A stretch of 64,000 nt of DNA from the NCBI RefSeq assembly GCF_000423045.1, contig NZ_AUHF01000001.1, forward strand, positions 186,001 to 250,000. The letters run 5' to 3'. The position numbers and the translations under genes are program-made. Source of the stretch: Christiangramia portivictoriae DSM 23547. Lineage in GTDB: Bacteria > Bacteroidota > Bacteroidia > Flavobacteriales > Flavobacteriaceae. The number at the start of each line of letters is the position of its first letter. The stretch's first letter is position 1. Of this stretch, positions 1 through 9,042 are shown one piece after another. The notes below the pieces were generated by a model, which made no database searches, had not been told where the DNA came from, and saw only the letters and a program-made list of their open reading frames with translations.

Positions 1-112
1 CGGGAATCTTATGCCCGTGGTCGCTGCGATCCTTATGCCGCTAAGCTCCATAAGCATCGTGATCTTTACAACGCTCGCCACTCAAATTCTATCAAAAAAG
101 CTTAAAAAATAA
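1..112 (+). CDS. ccoI: C-terminal end of a copper-transporting P-type ATPase (CcoI/FixI), partial
   Basis: The window opens inside a gene. The frame starting at base 2 reads without a stop to TAA at 110-112 and gives 36 residues. The tail contains MPVVAAILMPLSSISI followed by a lysine-rich end, which is the usual last membrane segment of the cbb3-oxidase-associated P1B-type ATPase. This protein exports copper across the inner membrane for the oxidase active site. It lies directly upstream of ccoS and the oxidase genes, which supports the call. Only the last helix is visible, so catalytic motifs cannot be checked. Confidence 0.75.
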   Translation, partial: GNLMPVVAAILMPLSSISIVIFTTLATQILSKKLKK

Positions 113-128
113 AATAAAATCTCAAAGC

Positions 129-140
129 TGACAATCGTCA
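129..140. promoter_or_regulatory. TGAC-N4-GTCA inverted repeat upstream of ccoS, possible CRP/FNR-type site
   Basis: A perfect 4+4 inverted repeat, TGAC AATC GTCA, sits between the ccoI stop and the ccoS start. Half-sites separated by four bases are typical of CRP/FNR-family operators, and cbb3 operons are commonly oxygen-regulated. The repeat is followed by six T, so a very weak terminator hairpin is an alternative. No clear TAnnTTTG box was found here. Confidence 0.3.
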
Positions 141-190
141 TTTTTTAGAGCCTTTCCTCGAAATACTTTTACACCCAGATTAACAGAATA

Positions 191-385
191 ATGAGCATTA
201 TCTACATGTTACTGGCTATTAGTGTTGTGGTGGCCATCATCTTTTTCGTAGCCTTTATAGTTTCAGTCAGGAAAGGCCAGTATGATGATGTATATACACC
301 CTCTGTACGAATGCTTTTTGAAGATGAACTTGTTAAATCTCCAGCGAAAGAAAATCAACCCGTCAATAAAGAGAAATTTAATTAA
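191..385 (+). CDS. ccoS: cbb3-type cytochrome oxidase maturation protein CcoS
   Basis: A 64-residue protein with one N-terminal membrane helix (about residues 4-25), followed by a short soluble tail containing GQYDD. Size, helix position and placement between ccoI and ccoN fit CcoS, which is needed to load heme and copper into the CcoN subunit. The ATG at 191 is the first good start. The stop lies 2 bp before the oxidase start codon, so the two genes are co-transcribed and probably translationally coupled. Confidence 0.85.
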   Translation: MSIIYMLLAISVVVAIIFFVAFIVSVRKGQYDDVYTPSVRMLFEDELVKSPAKENQPVNKEKFN

Positions 386-387
386 TT

Positions 388-2583
388 ATGGATCTACAGC
401 AATTCTATTACGATAATAAGATCGTAAAGAAATTTATCATTGCCACCATGTTCTGGGGCATAATTGGTATGAGCGTTGGCTTACTGCTCGCTTTTATGTT
501 CATTTTTCCAAATATAACCGAAGGTATACCCTGGCTTAGCTTTGGTAGATTAAGGCCGCTGCATACCAACGCGGTAATCTTCGCATTTGTAGGGAATGCT
601 ATCTTCGCCGGGGTATACTATTCTACCCAGCGTCTTTTAAAGGCGAGGATGTGGAGCGATGCCCTTAGTAATATCAACTTTTGGGGATGGCAGCTTATAA
701 TCATTGGAGCAGCGATCACTTTGCCATTAGGGTATACTTCCTCTAAAGAGTATGCAGAACTGGAATGGCCTTTTGATATTGCGATCGCCGTGATCTGGGT
801 AGCCTTTGGTGCCAATCTTATTGGTACGATGATTAAAAGGAGACAACGCCACCTGTATGTGGCGATCTGGTTTTATCTTGCCACGTTCGTAACCGTTGCT
901 GTACTCCATATCGTTAATAATATTGAAATTCCTGTAAGCGCTTTAAAAAGTTATTCTTTTTATTCAGGTGTTCAGGATGCCCTTGTACAATGGTGGTACG
1001 GGCATAATGCCGTAGCATTCTTCCTTACTACTCCTTTCCTTGGATTGATGTATTACTTTGTTCCAAAGGCTGCAAATCGTCCTGTATATTCTTACCGACT
1101 ATCGATCATTCACTTCTGGTCGCTGATATTTATCTATATCTGGGCTGGACCTCACCACTTACTATATACATCTTTGCCAGATTGGGCACAAAACCTTGGA
1201 GTTGCCTTTTCTGTAATGCTACTATTCCCATCATGGGGTGGAATGATCAATGGTCTGCTAACGCTTCGTGGAGCCTGGGATAAAGTTAGAGTAGACCCTG
1301 TATTGAAATTTATGGTGGTGGCAATTACCGGGTATGGAATGGCAACTTTTGAAGGTCCCATGCTTTCCCTTAAGAATGTAAATGCCATCGCACATTTTAG
1401 TGACTGGATCATTGCACACGTACATGTTGGAGCACTGGCATGGAATGGTTTTATGACCTTCGGGATGATCTACTGGCTGGTACCAAGATTGTTCAAAACA
1501 AAACTATATTCACTTAAACTGGCGAATACACATTTCTGGATAGGAACGCTGGGAATTATCATTTACGCATTGCCAATGTATGTTGCGGGATTCGTACAGG
1601 CTTCTATGTGGAAACAGTTCAATCCAGATGGAACCCTAACCTACGGTAACTTTCTGGAAACAGTTACGCAGATCATTCCAATGTACTGGATGAGAGCTAT
1701 TGGTGGAAGTTTATACATCGTAGGTGCTTTCGTAATGCTTTATAATATTGTAAAAACGATACGCCAGGGTAGTGCTGTGGAAGATGAACTTGCTGAAGCT
1801 GCAGCATTGCAACCGGTGACCAGCAAAAGAACTGCTGGTGAAGCTTACCACAGCTGGCTTGAAAGAAGACCTGTAAAACTTACCATTTTTGCTACCATCG
1901 CTATTCTTATTGGAGGTATTGTGCAAATAGTTCCATCATTAATGGTGGATGAATATGTACCGGTAATTTCCAGTGTAAAACCATACACACCTCTGGAATT
2001 GGAAGGCCGGGATCTTTATATACGGGAAGGTTGTGTTTCCTGTCACTCGCAGATGGTACGACCTTTTAGAAGTGAAGTGGAACGCTATGGAGAATATTCG
2101 AAAGCTGGTGAATACAGGTATGACTTCCCATTTCTTTGGGGAAGTAAAAGAACCGGACCAGATCTTCATAGGGTGGGTATGAAATATTCAGATAACTGGC
2201 ACCTGAATCATATGTACGATCCTCAAAGTACTTCTTCAGGTTCTATTATGCCTTCTTATACCTGGCTAATTCAGGATGAACTTGACAAATCTGATACTGA
2301 AGATAAAATGCGTGCGATGCAAACTCTAGGAGTGCCTTATACAGATGAGGAGATCGAAAGAGCCCAGCAGTGGATGACAGAACAGGGAACTGAAATTGAA
2401 AAGAACCTTTATCAGGATCCAGATTTTGTTAAGAGTTATGAGGCAGATAAAAAGTTTGCTGTAGAGAATGGCGAGGAGTTCACAGAAATGAGAGATCGTG
2501 AAATCGTAGCTCTTATTGCATACTTGCAGCGACTGGGAACAGATATCAAAGCCGAAGATTTAAAACAAGTATCAACTAACTAA
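388..2583 (+). CDS. ccoNO: fused CcoN-CcoO subunits I/II of cbb3-type cytochrome c oxidase
   Basis: A 731-residue fusion. Residues 1 to about 490 are the multi-helix heme-copper oxidase subunit I (CcoN), with the histidine motifs RPLHTNAV, WYGHNAVAFF, GPHHLLYT and HVHVGALAWNG that bind the hemes and CuB. After a linker and another membrane helix (about 500-520), the CcoO part carries one heme c motif, CVSCH, at 549-553. The complex reduces oxygen to water at the inner membrane with high affinity. CcoN-CcoO fusion is known in Bacteroidota, whereas proteobacteria use separate genes. It is followed 11 bp later by ccoQ. Confidence 0.95.
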   Translation: MDLQQFYYDNKIVKKFIIATMFWGIIGMSVGLLLAFMFIFPNITEGIPWLSFGRLRPLHTNAVIFAFVGNAIFAGVYYSTQRLLKARMWSDALSNINFWGWQLIIIGAAITLPLGYTSSKEYAELEWPFDIAIAVIWVAFGANLIGTMIKRRQRHLYVAIWFYLATFVTVAVLHIVNNIEIPVSALKSYSFYSGVQDALVQWWYGHNAVAFFLTTPFLGLMYYFVPKAANRPVYSYRLSIIHFWSLIFIYIWAGPHHLLYTSLPDWAQNLGVAFSVMLLFPSWGGMINGLLTLRGAWDKVRVDPVLKFMVVAITGYGMATFEGPMLSLKNVNAIAHFSDWIIAHVHVGALAWNGFMTFGMIYWLVPRLFKTKLYSLKLANTHFWIGTLGIIIYALPMYVAGFVQASMWKQFNPDGTLTYGNFLETVTQIIPMYWMRAIGGSLYIVGAFVMLYNIVKTIRQGSAVEDELAEAAALQPVTSKRTAGEAYHSWLERRPVKLTIFATIAILIGGIVQIVPSLMVDEYVPVISSVKPYTPLELEGRDLYIREGCVSCHSQMVRPFRSEVERYGEYSKAGEYRYDFPFLWGSKRTGPDLHRVGMKYSDNWHLNHMYDPQSTSSGSIMPSYTWLIQDELDKSDTEDKMRAMQTLGVPYTDEEIERAQQWMTEQGTEIEKNLYQDPDFVKSYEADKKFAVENGEEFTEMRDREIVALIAYLQRLGTDIKAEDLKQVSTN

Positions 2584-2594
2584 AACCTGAGACC

Positions 2595-2807
2595 ATGTTG
2601 AAATTCGTAAAAGGTCCATTGGAAAGTATAGAAGGGGTAGCGATCTATCCCATTATCTCACTGCTTATATTCTTCATCTTTTTCACTGCGCTCTTCTGGT
2701 GGGTGTTCACTGCTAAAAAGGATTATATCAGGAAAGTGAGCGACATTCCATTAGACCAGGAAGATGAACTAATGATGCCCATCATCGTAAAAGATAACAA
2801 ATCATGA
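2595..2807 (+). CDS. ccoQ: CcoQ-like small subunit of cbb3 oxidase
   Basis: A 70-residue protein with a single membrane helix (about 17-40) and a charged, acidic C-terminal tail. Its position between ccoNO and ccoP and its length match CcoQ/FixQ, a small subunit that stabilises the oxidase. Its last four bases overlap the ccoP start (ATGA), a sign of translational coupling. The sequence itself is poorly conserved, so the call depends mostly on context. Confidence 0.8.
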   Translation: MLKFVKGPLESIEGVAIYPIISLLIFFIFFTALFWWVFTAKKDYIRKVSDIPLDQEDELMMPIIVKDNKS

Positions 2808-3760
2808 AAAATACATTTTCAGTATTAAGAATTAGCGGACTTATCGCCTTGGCGATCATACTGGCAGAACTTACCATTGAAACCGGTGATAAATCTGTTT
2901 TGGAAGTCTATCCAATTTTCTGGCTTGTTCTTGGAGTGATCCTGCTTCTAGCGATTGCCATCGAAGTTTCGGTTGCAGCCCTGGACAAGACCTTATATAT
3001 GTCTTTAAAGCCCGATGATCGTGCAGCTTATGATGCAGCCGTAGCGGTAAGGGAAAAGAATCGTTTTGCCTGGTTCAAAGAAACTTACGACAAGTTACTG
3101 GACAAAAAGCCAATTGAAAATGAAGATGAGATCATTCTTGATCATAATTATGACGGCATCAAAGAGCTGGATAATAATCTTCCACCCTGGTGGCTTTATG
3201 GATTTTACGCCAGTATAATTTTCGCCGGAATTTACCTGGCAAGATACCATGTTTTCGATGGCGCTACTCAAAAAGACGAATACCTGGCTGAGGTTGCAGA
3301 AGCTAAGGCAGCGGTGGAAGCCTATAAAGAAAATGCCAAAGGCCTTATTGATGCTAATACTGTGGAGTTGCTTACAGGTACTGAAGATATCAATGCCGGG
3401 AAAGCAATTTTCTCAGGAAACTGTGCTGCCTGTCACAAAATTGATGGTGGAGGTGGAATTGGTCCTAACCTAACCGACTCTTACTGGATTCTGGGTGGTG
3501 GTATCAAGAATGTTTTTAATACAATTTCTGAAGGAGGACGTGCTGGAAAAGGGATGGTATCCTGGAAAACCGATCTAAAACCTGAAGAAATTGCTCAGGT
3601 TGCCAGTTATGTGTTGAGTTTGCATTCCACAACTCCTTTAGACCCAAAAGAACCTGAAGGTGAACTATGGGTAGATCCAGATGCGAGAGTGGATGAGGTT
3701 AAGGTAGAAGCAATAGATTCAGCTTCTATTGAAATAGAAATGAGTTACGAGGAAGAGTAA
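2804..3760 (+). CDS. ccoP: CcoP, c-type cytochrome subunit III of cbb3 oxidase (single heme motif)
   Basis: A 318-residue membrane cytochrome. Two N-terminal helices (about 8-60) are followed by a FixP-like N-terminal domain with NNLPPWWLYGFY and a third helix (about 125-148), then a cytochrome c domain. Only one CxxCH is present, CAACH at 207-211, whereas the well studied proteobacterial CcoP has two. The likely role is passing electrons from periplasmic donors to CcoNO. The C-terminal 40 residues are strongly acidic. The start overlaps ccoQ by four bases. Confidence 0.9.
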   Translation: MKNTFSVLRISGLIALAIILAELTIETGDKSVLEVYPIFWLVLGVILLLAIAIEVSVAALDKTLYMSLKPDDRAAYDAAVAVREKNRFAWFKETYDKLLDKKPIENEDEIILDHNYDGIKELDNNLPPWWLYGFYASIIFAGIYLARYHVFDGATQKDEYLAEVAEAKAAVEAYKENAKGLIDANTVELLTGTEDINAGKAIFSGNCAACHKIDGGGGIGPNLTDSYWILGGGIKNVFNTISEGGRAGKGMVSWKTDLKPEEIAQVASYVLSLHSTTPLDPKEPEGELWVDPDARVDEVKVEAIDSASIEIEMSYEEE

Positions 3761-3772
3761 AATCTACATATT

Positions 3773-5194
3773 TTGGAAAAAGAGGAGCACGAAAGGTTTA
3801 GGGATAGTATAGGCACGGTTACTCCAGAAGGTAAACGTTCCTGGGTGTATCCCAAAAAACCTGATGGTAGATTATATAAATATCGGCAGTGGGTAAGTTA
3901 TTTTTTACTGGCGATACTTTTTACAGCTCCTTTTTTAAAGATCAATGGGAATCAATTTCTCATGTTCAATGTACTGGAACGCCGCTTCAATATCTTCGGA
4001 ACAATCTTTTGGCCGCAGGATTTCTATCTTTTCGTTTTGATGATGTTGATAGGAGTGGTTTTCGTTGTTTTATTTACGGTAGCCTTCGGAAGAATATTTT
4101 GTGGCTGGATATGTCCCCAAACGATCTTTATGGAAATGGTTTTCCGAAGAATCGAATATTGGATTGAAGGAGATAGGGGCAAACAGATACGACTGGACAA
4201 GCAGCAATGGAACGCTGAAAAGATCAGGAAAAAGACAACCAAATGGTTTATCTTCTTTTGGATCTCCTTTCTAATCGCCAATGTATTTCTGGCTTACCTT
4301 GTAGGGAGTGATAGACTGCTTCTTTACATTGAGGAAGGTCCGCAGGCACATCTTAGCACCTTGATCTCCTTGCTGCTTTTTACGGGAGTCTTCTATTTTG
4401 TATTCGCCTGGTTCAGAGAGCAGGTGTGTATTATAGCCTGTCCTTATGGAAGGCTTCAGGGTGTACTGCTGGACAATAAATCTATTGTGGTTGCTTACGA
4501 TCATAAACGTGGAGAAAAGGAAGCGGGTAGAGCGAAATTCAGAAAAAACGAAGATCGTGAAGCCAGCGGGAAAGGTGACTGTATCGATTGTTTTCAATGT
4601 GTGCAGGTTTGCCCTACAGGAATAGATATTCGAAATGGAACCCAATTGGAATGTGTGAACTGCACAGCTTGTATAGATGCCTGTAATCATATGATGGATG
4701 CGGTGGATCTTCCGCAGGGATTGATTAGATATGCAAGTGAAGAGAATATAGAGAAGCAAAAGAAATTCAGGTTTACTCCGCGTATCAAAGGCTATGCTGC
4801 AGTTTTATTTATTCTCGTTACGGTATTAAGTGGCATGTTGTTTTTAAGAAGTGATGTGGAAGCCAATATTCTCAGGTTACCCGGCCAGCTTTATGAACAT
4901 AAAGATGGAAATATCATTAGCAATGTGTACACCTTTAAACTTATAAATAAAACTTCTGGGGATTACGATAATGTAAGGTTTGAAATCAAGTCACATCCCG
5001 GAACTATACGTACCGTTAAAGGGAAATCTATGAGAATTCCTGCGAACGGCATGGCCGAGGGAACCTTATTTGTGGAAATTAACCAGGCAGCACTGGAAAA
5101 TGAAAAAGATAAGATCGTTATCGAGGTTTATAATGGAGAACAACTAATAGAAACTACCGGTACCTCGTTTTTGGGACCAAGGAGTTACCACTAA
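3773..5194 (+). CDS. ccoG: cytochrome oxidase accessory protein CcoG (FixG/RdxA)
   Basis: A 473-residue polyferredoxin with several membrane helices. Visible motifs are FCGWICPQT and IIACPYGRLQG in the membrane part, then two 4Fe-4S clusters, CIDCFQCVQVCP and CVNCTACIDAC, then a further helix and a C-terminal immunoglobulin-like domain. CcoG is thought to reduce copper during cbb3 assembly. The start is TTG at 3773: there is no ATG or GTG that keeps the N-terminus, and the TTG lies 12 bp after the ccoP stop. Confidence in the family is high and in the exact start moderate. Confidence 0.9.
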   Translation: MEKEEHERFRDSIGTVTPEGKRSWVYPKKPDGRLYKYRQWVSYFLLAILFTAPFLKINGNQFLMFNVLERRFNIFGTIFWPQDFYLFVLMMLIGVVFVVLFTVAFGRIFCGWICPQTIFMEMVFRRIEYWIEGDRGKQIRLDKQQWNAEKIRKKTTKWFIFFWISFLIANVFLAYLVGSDRLLLYIEEGPQAHLSTLISLLLFTGVFYFVFAWFREQVCIIACPYGRLQGVLLDNKSIVVAYDHKRGEKEAGRAKFRKNEDREASGKGDCIDCFQCVQVCPTGIDIRNGTQLECVNCTACIDACNHMMDAVDLPQGLIRYASEENIEKQKKFRFTPRIKGYAAVLFILVTVLSGMLFLRSDVEANILRLPGQLYEHKDGNIISNVYTFKLINKTSGDYDNVRFEIKSHPGTIRTVKGKSMRIPANGMAEGTLFVEINQAALENEKDKIVIEVYNGEQLIETTGTSFLGPRSYH

Positions 5195-5206
5195 TCACTA
5201 GAAATT

Positions 5207-5656
5207 ATGAAGATAAATTGGGGAACCGGAATTGTAATTGGAATGCTCGCATTCATTAGCTTCATCATGTACTTTGTCGTCACCATGATGAGCAGTTCAG
5301 ACTATGATCATTATCTTGTGGTAGAGGACTATTATAAGGCAGAGCTGCATTATCAACAGGATATAGATGCGCAGGAAAATGCCTTTGCGCTCAACGAACA
5401 GATCAGCCTTGAAAGAAGGGGTGAAAGTTTGATAATAATTTTCCCTGAAGGGATTGACCTGGAAAACATGATGGGTATGGTAAGCCTGTATAGGCCTTCC
5501 AACAAGAAACTTGATTTTAGTATTCCCTTTTCAGAAATTAAAAGTTCTGAATTTAAGATCCCAGCAGATCAACTTGTGAATGGCAGATGGAATGTAAATG
5601 TCACCTGGAAGAATGATGAGAAGGAATTCATGTATAAAACTGAAATAGTCTACTAA
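5207..5656 (+). CDS. ccoH: FixH-family assembly protein (CcoH)
   Basis: A 149-residue protein with one N-terminal membrane helix (about 6-30) and an extracytoplasmic beta-rich domain. The segment DHYLVVEDYYKAELHYQQDID is typical of FixH family members in Bacteroidota. CcoH contacts the oxidase during assembly. It lies between ccoG and a SafE-like gene, with 12 bp upstream and zero bp downstream (TAA immediately followed by ATG), so it belongs to the same operon. Confidence 0.85.
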   Translation: MKINWGTGIVIGMLAFISFIMYFVVTMMSSSDYDHYLVVEDYYKAELHYQQDIDAQENAFALNEQISLERRGESLIIIFPEGIDLENMMGMVSLYRPSNKKLDFSIPFSEIKSSEFKIPADQLVNGRWNVNVTWKNDEKEFMYKTEIVY

Positions 5657-6361
5657 ATGCTGTTTTCTGCGCTCATATTTGGATTACTTGGAAGCTTCCA
5701 TTGTATTGGTATGTGTGGGCCCATAGCATTTTTACTTCCTCTGGACAGGGAAAATAAATTCAGGAAATTCCTGCAGATCTTTCTGTATCACTCTGGCCGT
5801 CTTTTTTCCTACGGAATTATAGGGCTGGCGTTCGGATTTGCCGGGAGAAGTCTGTCTCTATTTGGGCTCCAACAGCAATTATCTATCATCATCGGGATCA
5901 TTATGCTGTTTCTTGTACTTATTCCGAAGAAAAAACTAGGTAGATTCAATCCTGAAAATGCCAATTTCAAAGTAGTGAAGGACCTGAAAAACTACCTTGG
6001 CAAGGAATTGAAAAAGAAAAATCCGGACACCTATTTTACCGTTGGTTTTTTGAACGGTTTCTTACCCTGCGGACTCGTATATATGGCAGTTTTTGGAGCG
6101 GTTGCCGGAGGTAGCGCACTATACGGTAGCCTATATATGGTCATTTTTGGAATTGGAACCATCCCGTTGATGACCAGTGCGATCTGGTTGAGTAACGTGA
6201 TTTCTGTAAAAAACAGAATATATATTCGTAAGCTAATCCCTGTTTTTATAGCTATCATCGCCATACTATTTATCATTAGAGGAATGGGGCTTGGTATTCC
6301 TTACCTCTCCCCGGGAGAACCTATCATGAAAATAGGCGCAGTCATGGAATGCCAACCTTGA
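5657..6361 (+). CDS. sulfite exporter TauE/SafE-family membrane protein (cbb3-associated)
   Basis: A 234-residue protein with about six membrane helices. The N-terminus contains FHCIGMCGPIAFLLP, the Cys-rich first helix found in the SafE-like proteins that close cbb3 oxidase operons in Bacteroidota, where a role in copper handling or oxidase biogenesis is suspected. A second feature, NGFLPCGLVYMA, repeats the pattern in the second half, as expected for a pseudo-duplicated transporter fold. It starts directly after the ccoH stop and is the last gene of the operon. The transported substrate is not known. Confidence 0.75.
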   Translation: MLFSALIFGLLGSFHCIGMCGPIAFLLPLDRENKFRKFLQIFLYHSGRLFSYGIIGLAFGFAGRSLSLFGLQQQLSIIIGIIMLFLVLIPKKKLGRFNPENANFKVVKDLKNYLGKELKKKNPDTYFTVGFLNGFLPCGLVYMAVFGAVAGGSALYGSLYMVIFGIGTIPLMTSAIWLSNVISVKNRIYIRKLIPVFIAIIAILFIIRGMGLGIPYLSPGEPIMKIGAVMECQP

Positions 6362-6639
6362 AAAACTGCTGTTTGGACTTATCCCGAGACCAGGCAGAAT
6401 TCTCCTACTGTCTCCATAACTTCCTTCTTCATAATTAAAACTTTCAGGAAATCATTCAGCTTTAAGTTGAACGTATCTCCTGCGGAAGAAATCCTGAACA
6501 ATTTGGTCAAACTTTATCTAAAACCATTGATCCAGACCGCGTTCTCAGGTAGATACTTAATGAAATTCTGTAGATAACTGCAAAAATCTTCTGTCTTTTG
6601 GCAGTAAAACTACGATATGTAGAAAATTTACTTACTTTT
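6362..6639. other. intergenic stretch, no gene seen
   Basis: No reading frame here looks coding on either strand, and no clear terminator for the oxidase operon was found. A weak hairpin (CTGCAAAA / TTTTGGCAG with one bulge) lies at about 6577-6603. The right end leads into the first alginate-locus promoter. Confidence 0.5.
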
Positions 6640-6670
6640 TTTGCAGGGCTCATAATTACCGCTATATTTG
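6640..6670 (+). promoter_or_regulatory. promoter of alginate unit 1 (TTTG-N19-TATATTTG)
   Basis: TTTG at 6640-6643 and TATATTTG at 6663-6670 are separated by 19 bp, an exact match to the Bacteroidota consensus (TTTG at -33, TAnnTTTG at -7). Transcription should start around 6675-6678, giving a leader of only about 20-25 nt before the PL6 start codon. Confidence 0.75.
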
Positions 6671-6691
6671 GTAAACCAGATTGGTAAACCA
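6669..6691. promoter_or_regulatory. operator array 1: two TGGTAAACCA palindromes 13 bp apart
   Basis: TGGTAAACCA occurs at 6669-6678 and again at 6682-6691. The first copy shares its TG with the last bases of the -7 box, so a bound protein would block the promoter and transcript start. TGGT-N2-ACCA resembles known operators of FadR-subfamily GntR uronate regulators (UxuR/ExuR type). The same geometry recurs at 14060 and 21818. Confidence 0.75.
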
Positions 6692-6698
6692 TTTTTAT

Positions 6699-9011
6699 AT
6701 GCGCATTTTCACTTCTTTTCTTTTACTTATTGCATTCCATTTAAGTTATTCTCAAACTACTCAAAGCAGCGGAATAACAAAGGTTCAGAACATTTCGGAT
6801 TTAAACCTGGCAATAAAAAGTGTGGGTCCTGGTGATACCATACAAATGGAAAATGGGGTCTGGAAAAATGTAGAAATAGAAATCAAGGCGAGTGGTGCGA
6901 AGGAGCTTCCTATAGTAATCATGGCCCAGGAAAAAGGTAAGGTATTTCTGGAAGGTCAATCTAATCTTAAAATTGGCGGTGATTATTTGATCGTAGATGG
7001 TTTATACTTTAGGAATGGTCACACACCTTCAGGTTCAGTAATTCAGTTTAAGGTAGACAATGATCATATTGCAAATAATTCAACACTCACCAACTGTGTG
7101 ATCGAAAATTATACGCAGTTAAGTAGGGAAACTCAGGACCACTGGATCGAATTCTGGGGGAGAAATAATACGATGGAGTACTGTTACCTGGCAGGCAAAT
7201 CTAATTCCGGACCAACCTTGAGAGTTTACTTAAAGGGAAATGAAAACATCAATACGCACCATAATATTACCAATAATTTTTTTGGGCCAAGGCCTAGAAA
7301 AGGTGGGCCTCACGCCGAAACTATGCAGATAGGTTCCAGTGAAACTTCCATGACACCGGCTTATGTAAATGTTTCCAATAATTTATTTTACAGGTGTAAT
7401 GGTGAGGTGGAGATCATATCCAGCAAATCTAATTTCAATACTTTCAGTCATAACGTATTCTTCGAATCTGAAGGTTCCCTGGTTTTAAGACACGGCAATT
7501 ACGCTACGATCGATGGAAATATCTTTATTGGAAACGATAATTCAGAATTTATTGGAGGGATTCGAGTAATCAATACCGGACACTGGATCACTAATAACTA
7601 TTTCTATAAGCTGAAGGGTGCCGAGTTTAGAAGTCCGCTCGCAGTAATGAATGGAATTCCAAAATCCCCGTTGAACAGATATAACCAGGTGACCGATGTG
7701 GTTGCGGCTTATAACACGTTTGTTGATACTAAATCTCCGTGGCATTTCAGTGTAGGCTCAAACACAGATAAAAGTGATGTGCTTCCAGCTACCGAGATCA
7801 GGTCTGCAAGACCGGAAAGAGTCATCGTAGCTAATAATCTCATATACGGTAATCGGGAAGAGACAACACCTATAGTCGCTTACGACACGGTTGACGGGGT
7901 AAGTTTTAAAAATAATATTCTTAGTTATGAGAATAAAGGTGAGATCCAGGATGCAGGTATCGAAACCAAAGAATTTAAACTTAAAAAAGTTTCAGCACAC
8001 TTGATAGTTCCTCATCAGAAGTTCACAGATGTCTACGAAGGATTCGATTTTAAGAACATCACCAAAGATTTGTTTGGTAAGCCTCGGAAGGACAATAATC
8101 AAATAGGAGCCTTCCTAACTCCAGTTTCAAATGATACAAAACTTTTCGATAAGAACAATTATGGTCCATCCTGGTTTAAGTCTGAAAAGACCGCTGCTCC
8201 AGAACGTATTGTGAAGGTTAATAATGCACAAGAGTTTCAGAACAAGTTAGCGAATGCAGCATCAGGAGATATTCTTGAACTGGCTTCCGGAAATTATAAA
8301 ATAGACAGATCGCTGGTTATAGATAAAGATCTGACGATTAGATCTAGAAACAAGAACAATAAAGCAAAGCTGAAGTTTAGCACGAACCAGGATAATCCTG
8401 CCTTTAGATTAAAACCTCGGGCAGGCCTACGAATCGAAAACCTGGAAATTGAGGGTAATACCGGGAATAATGCATTCCAAACGCAGGATAAGGAAATGTC
8501 TGCAGCTTTCAATTTGTGGATCAGCGGTTCTAAGATCAAAAAATTTGATCAGATTTTAAAGGTATCTAAAGGTGCTTTCGCAGATACTATTTCTATAGAA
8601 AATTGCAATTTTAAAAATCTCAACGCCGGATTAAGTCTTGCTGAAGAAACTGATGATAAGGGAGAGTACAATGCAGAATTCGTGCTCGTAAAGAATTCCA
8701 CTTTTGAGCAGATAGAAACAGAAGTTTTGAATTATTATCGTGGAGGTTACGATGAATCTACCATAGGCGGAAGCCTTATATTTAGTGGGAATACGGTTAA
8801 GAACTCAGCAAATTCCAAAGATTCAGAAATTTTATTGAGAACCCGTGGAATCGTAAACCTGGAACTTGCTGGTAATACCTTTGTTGATAATCAGGTAAAG
8901 TTCATTGCGATCCTCTGGGGCGCCAAAGGACAGGAACCAGTCAATAATACGGTGGAAAATAGCGGTGAGATCAGGATCGAAGAAAACCTGAAACAGAAGT
9001 TGATGTACTAA
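6699..9011 (+). CDS. secreted PL6-family alginate lyase (two beta-helix domains)
   Basis: A 770-residue protein with a signal peptide (about 1-19, MRIFTSFLLLIAF...). The N-terminal domain (about 25-390) is a right-handed beta-helix of polysaccharide lyase family 6. The catalytic pair is visible: Lys243 in IISSKSN and Arg264 in LRHGN, 21 residues apart as in chondroitinase B-type enzymes. The C-terminal part (about 500-770) is a second parallel beta-helix, making this a large two-domain PL6. It cleaves alginate by beta-elimination. The start is the ATG at 6699; a TTG at 6681 lies inside the operator. It is first in a four-gene unit. Confidence 0.9.
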   Translation: MRIFTSFLLLIAFHLSYSQTTQSSGITKVQNISDLNLAIKSVGPGDTIQMENGVWKNVEIEIKASGAKELPIVIMAQEKGKVFLEGQSNLKIGGDYLIVDGLYFRNGHTPSGSVIQFKVDNDHIANNSTLTNCVIENYTQLSRETQDHWIEFWGRNNTMEYCYLAGKSNSGPTLRVYLKGNENINTHHNITNNFFGPRPRKGGPHAETMQIGSSETSMTPAYVNVSNNLFYRCNGEVEIISSKSNFNTFSHNVFFESEGSLVLRHGNYATIDGNIFIGNDNSEFIGGIRVINTGHWITNNYFYKLKGAEFRSPLAVMNGIPKSPLNRYNQVTDVVAAYNTFVDTKSPWHFSVGSNTDKSDVLPATEIRSARPERVIVANNLIYGNREETTPIVAYDTVDGVSFKNNILSYENKGEIQDAGIETKEFKLKKVSAHLIVPHQKFTDVYEGFDFKNITKDLFGKPRKDNNQIGAFLTPVSNDTKLFDKNNYGPSWFKSEKTAAPERIVKVNNAQEFQNKLANAASGDILELASGNYKIDRSLVIDKDLTIRSRNKNNKAKLKFSTNQDNPAFRLKPRAGLRIENLEIEGNTGNNAFQTQDKEMSAAFNLWISGSKIKKFDQILKVSKGAFADTISIENCNFKNLNAGLSLAEETDDKGEYNAEFVLVKNSTFEQIETEVLNYYRGGYDESTIGGSLIFSGNTVKNSANSKDSEILLRTRGIVNLELAGNTFVDNQVKFIAILWGAKGQEPVNNTVENSGEIRIEENLKQKLMY

Positions 9012-9042
9012 GTAACCATCTAACCTTTTAAAAATTACTATT

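Noticed and set aside
4271-4759. 162-residue minus-strand frame inside ccoG
   Set aside because: It is a shadow of the coding strand, with low-complexity composition and no promoter.
6681-6698. TTG start 18 bp upstream of the PL6 ATG
   Set aside because: It lies within the operator array and would put six extra residues before a good signal peptide.
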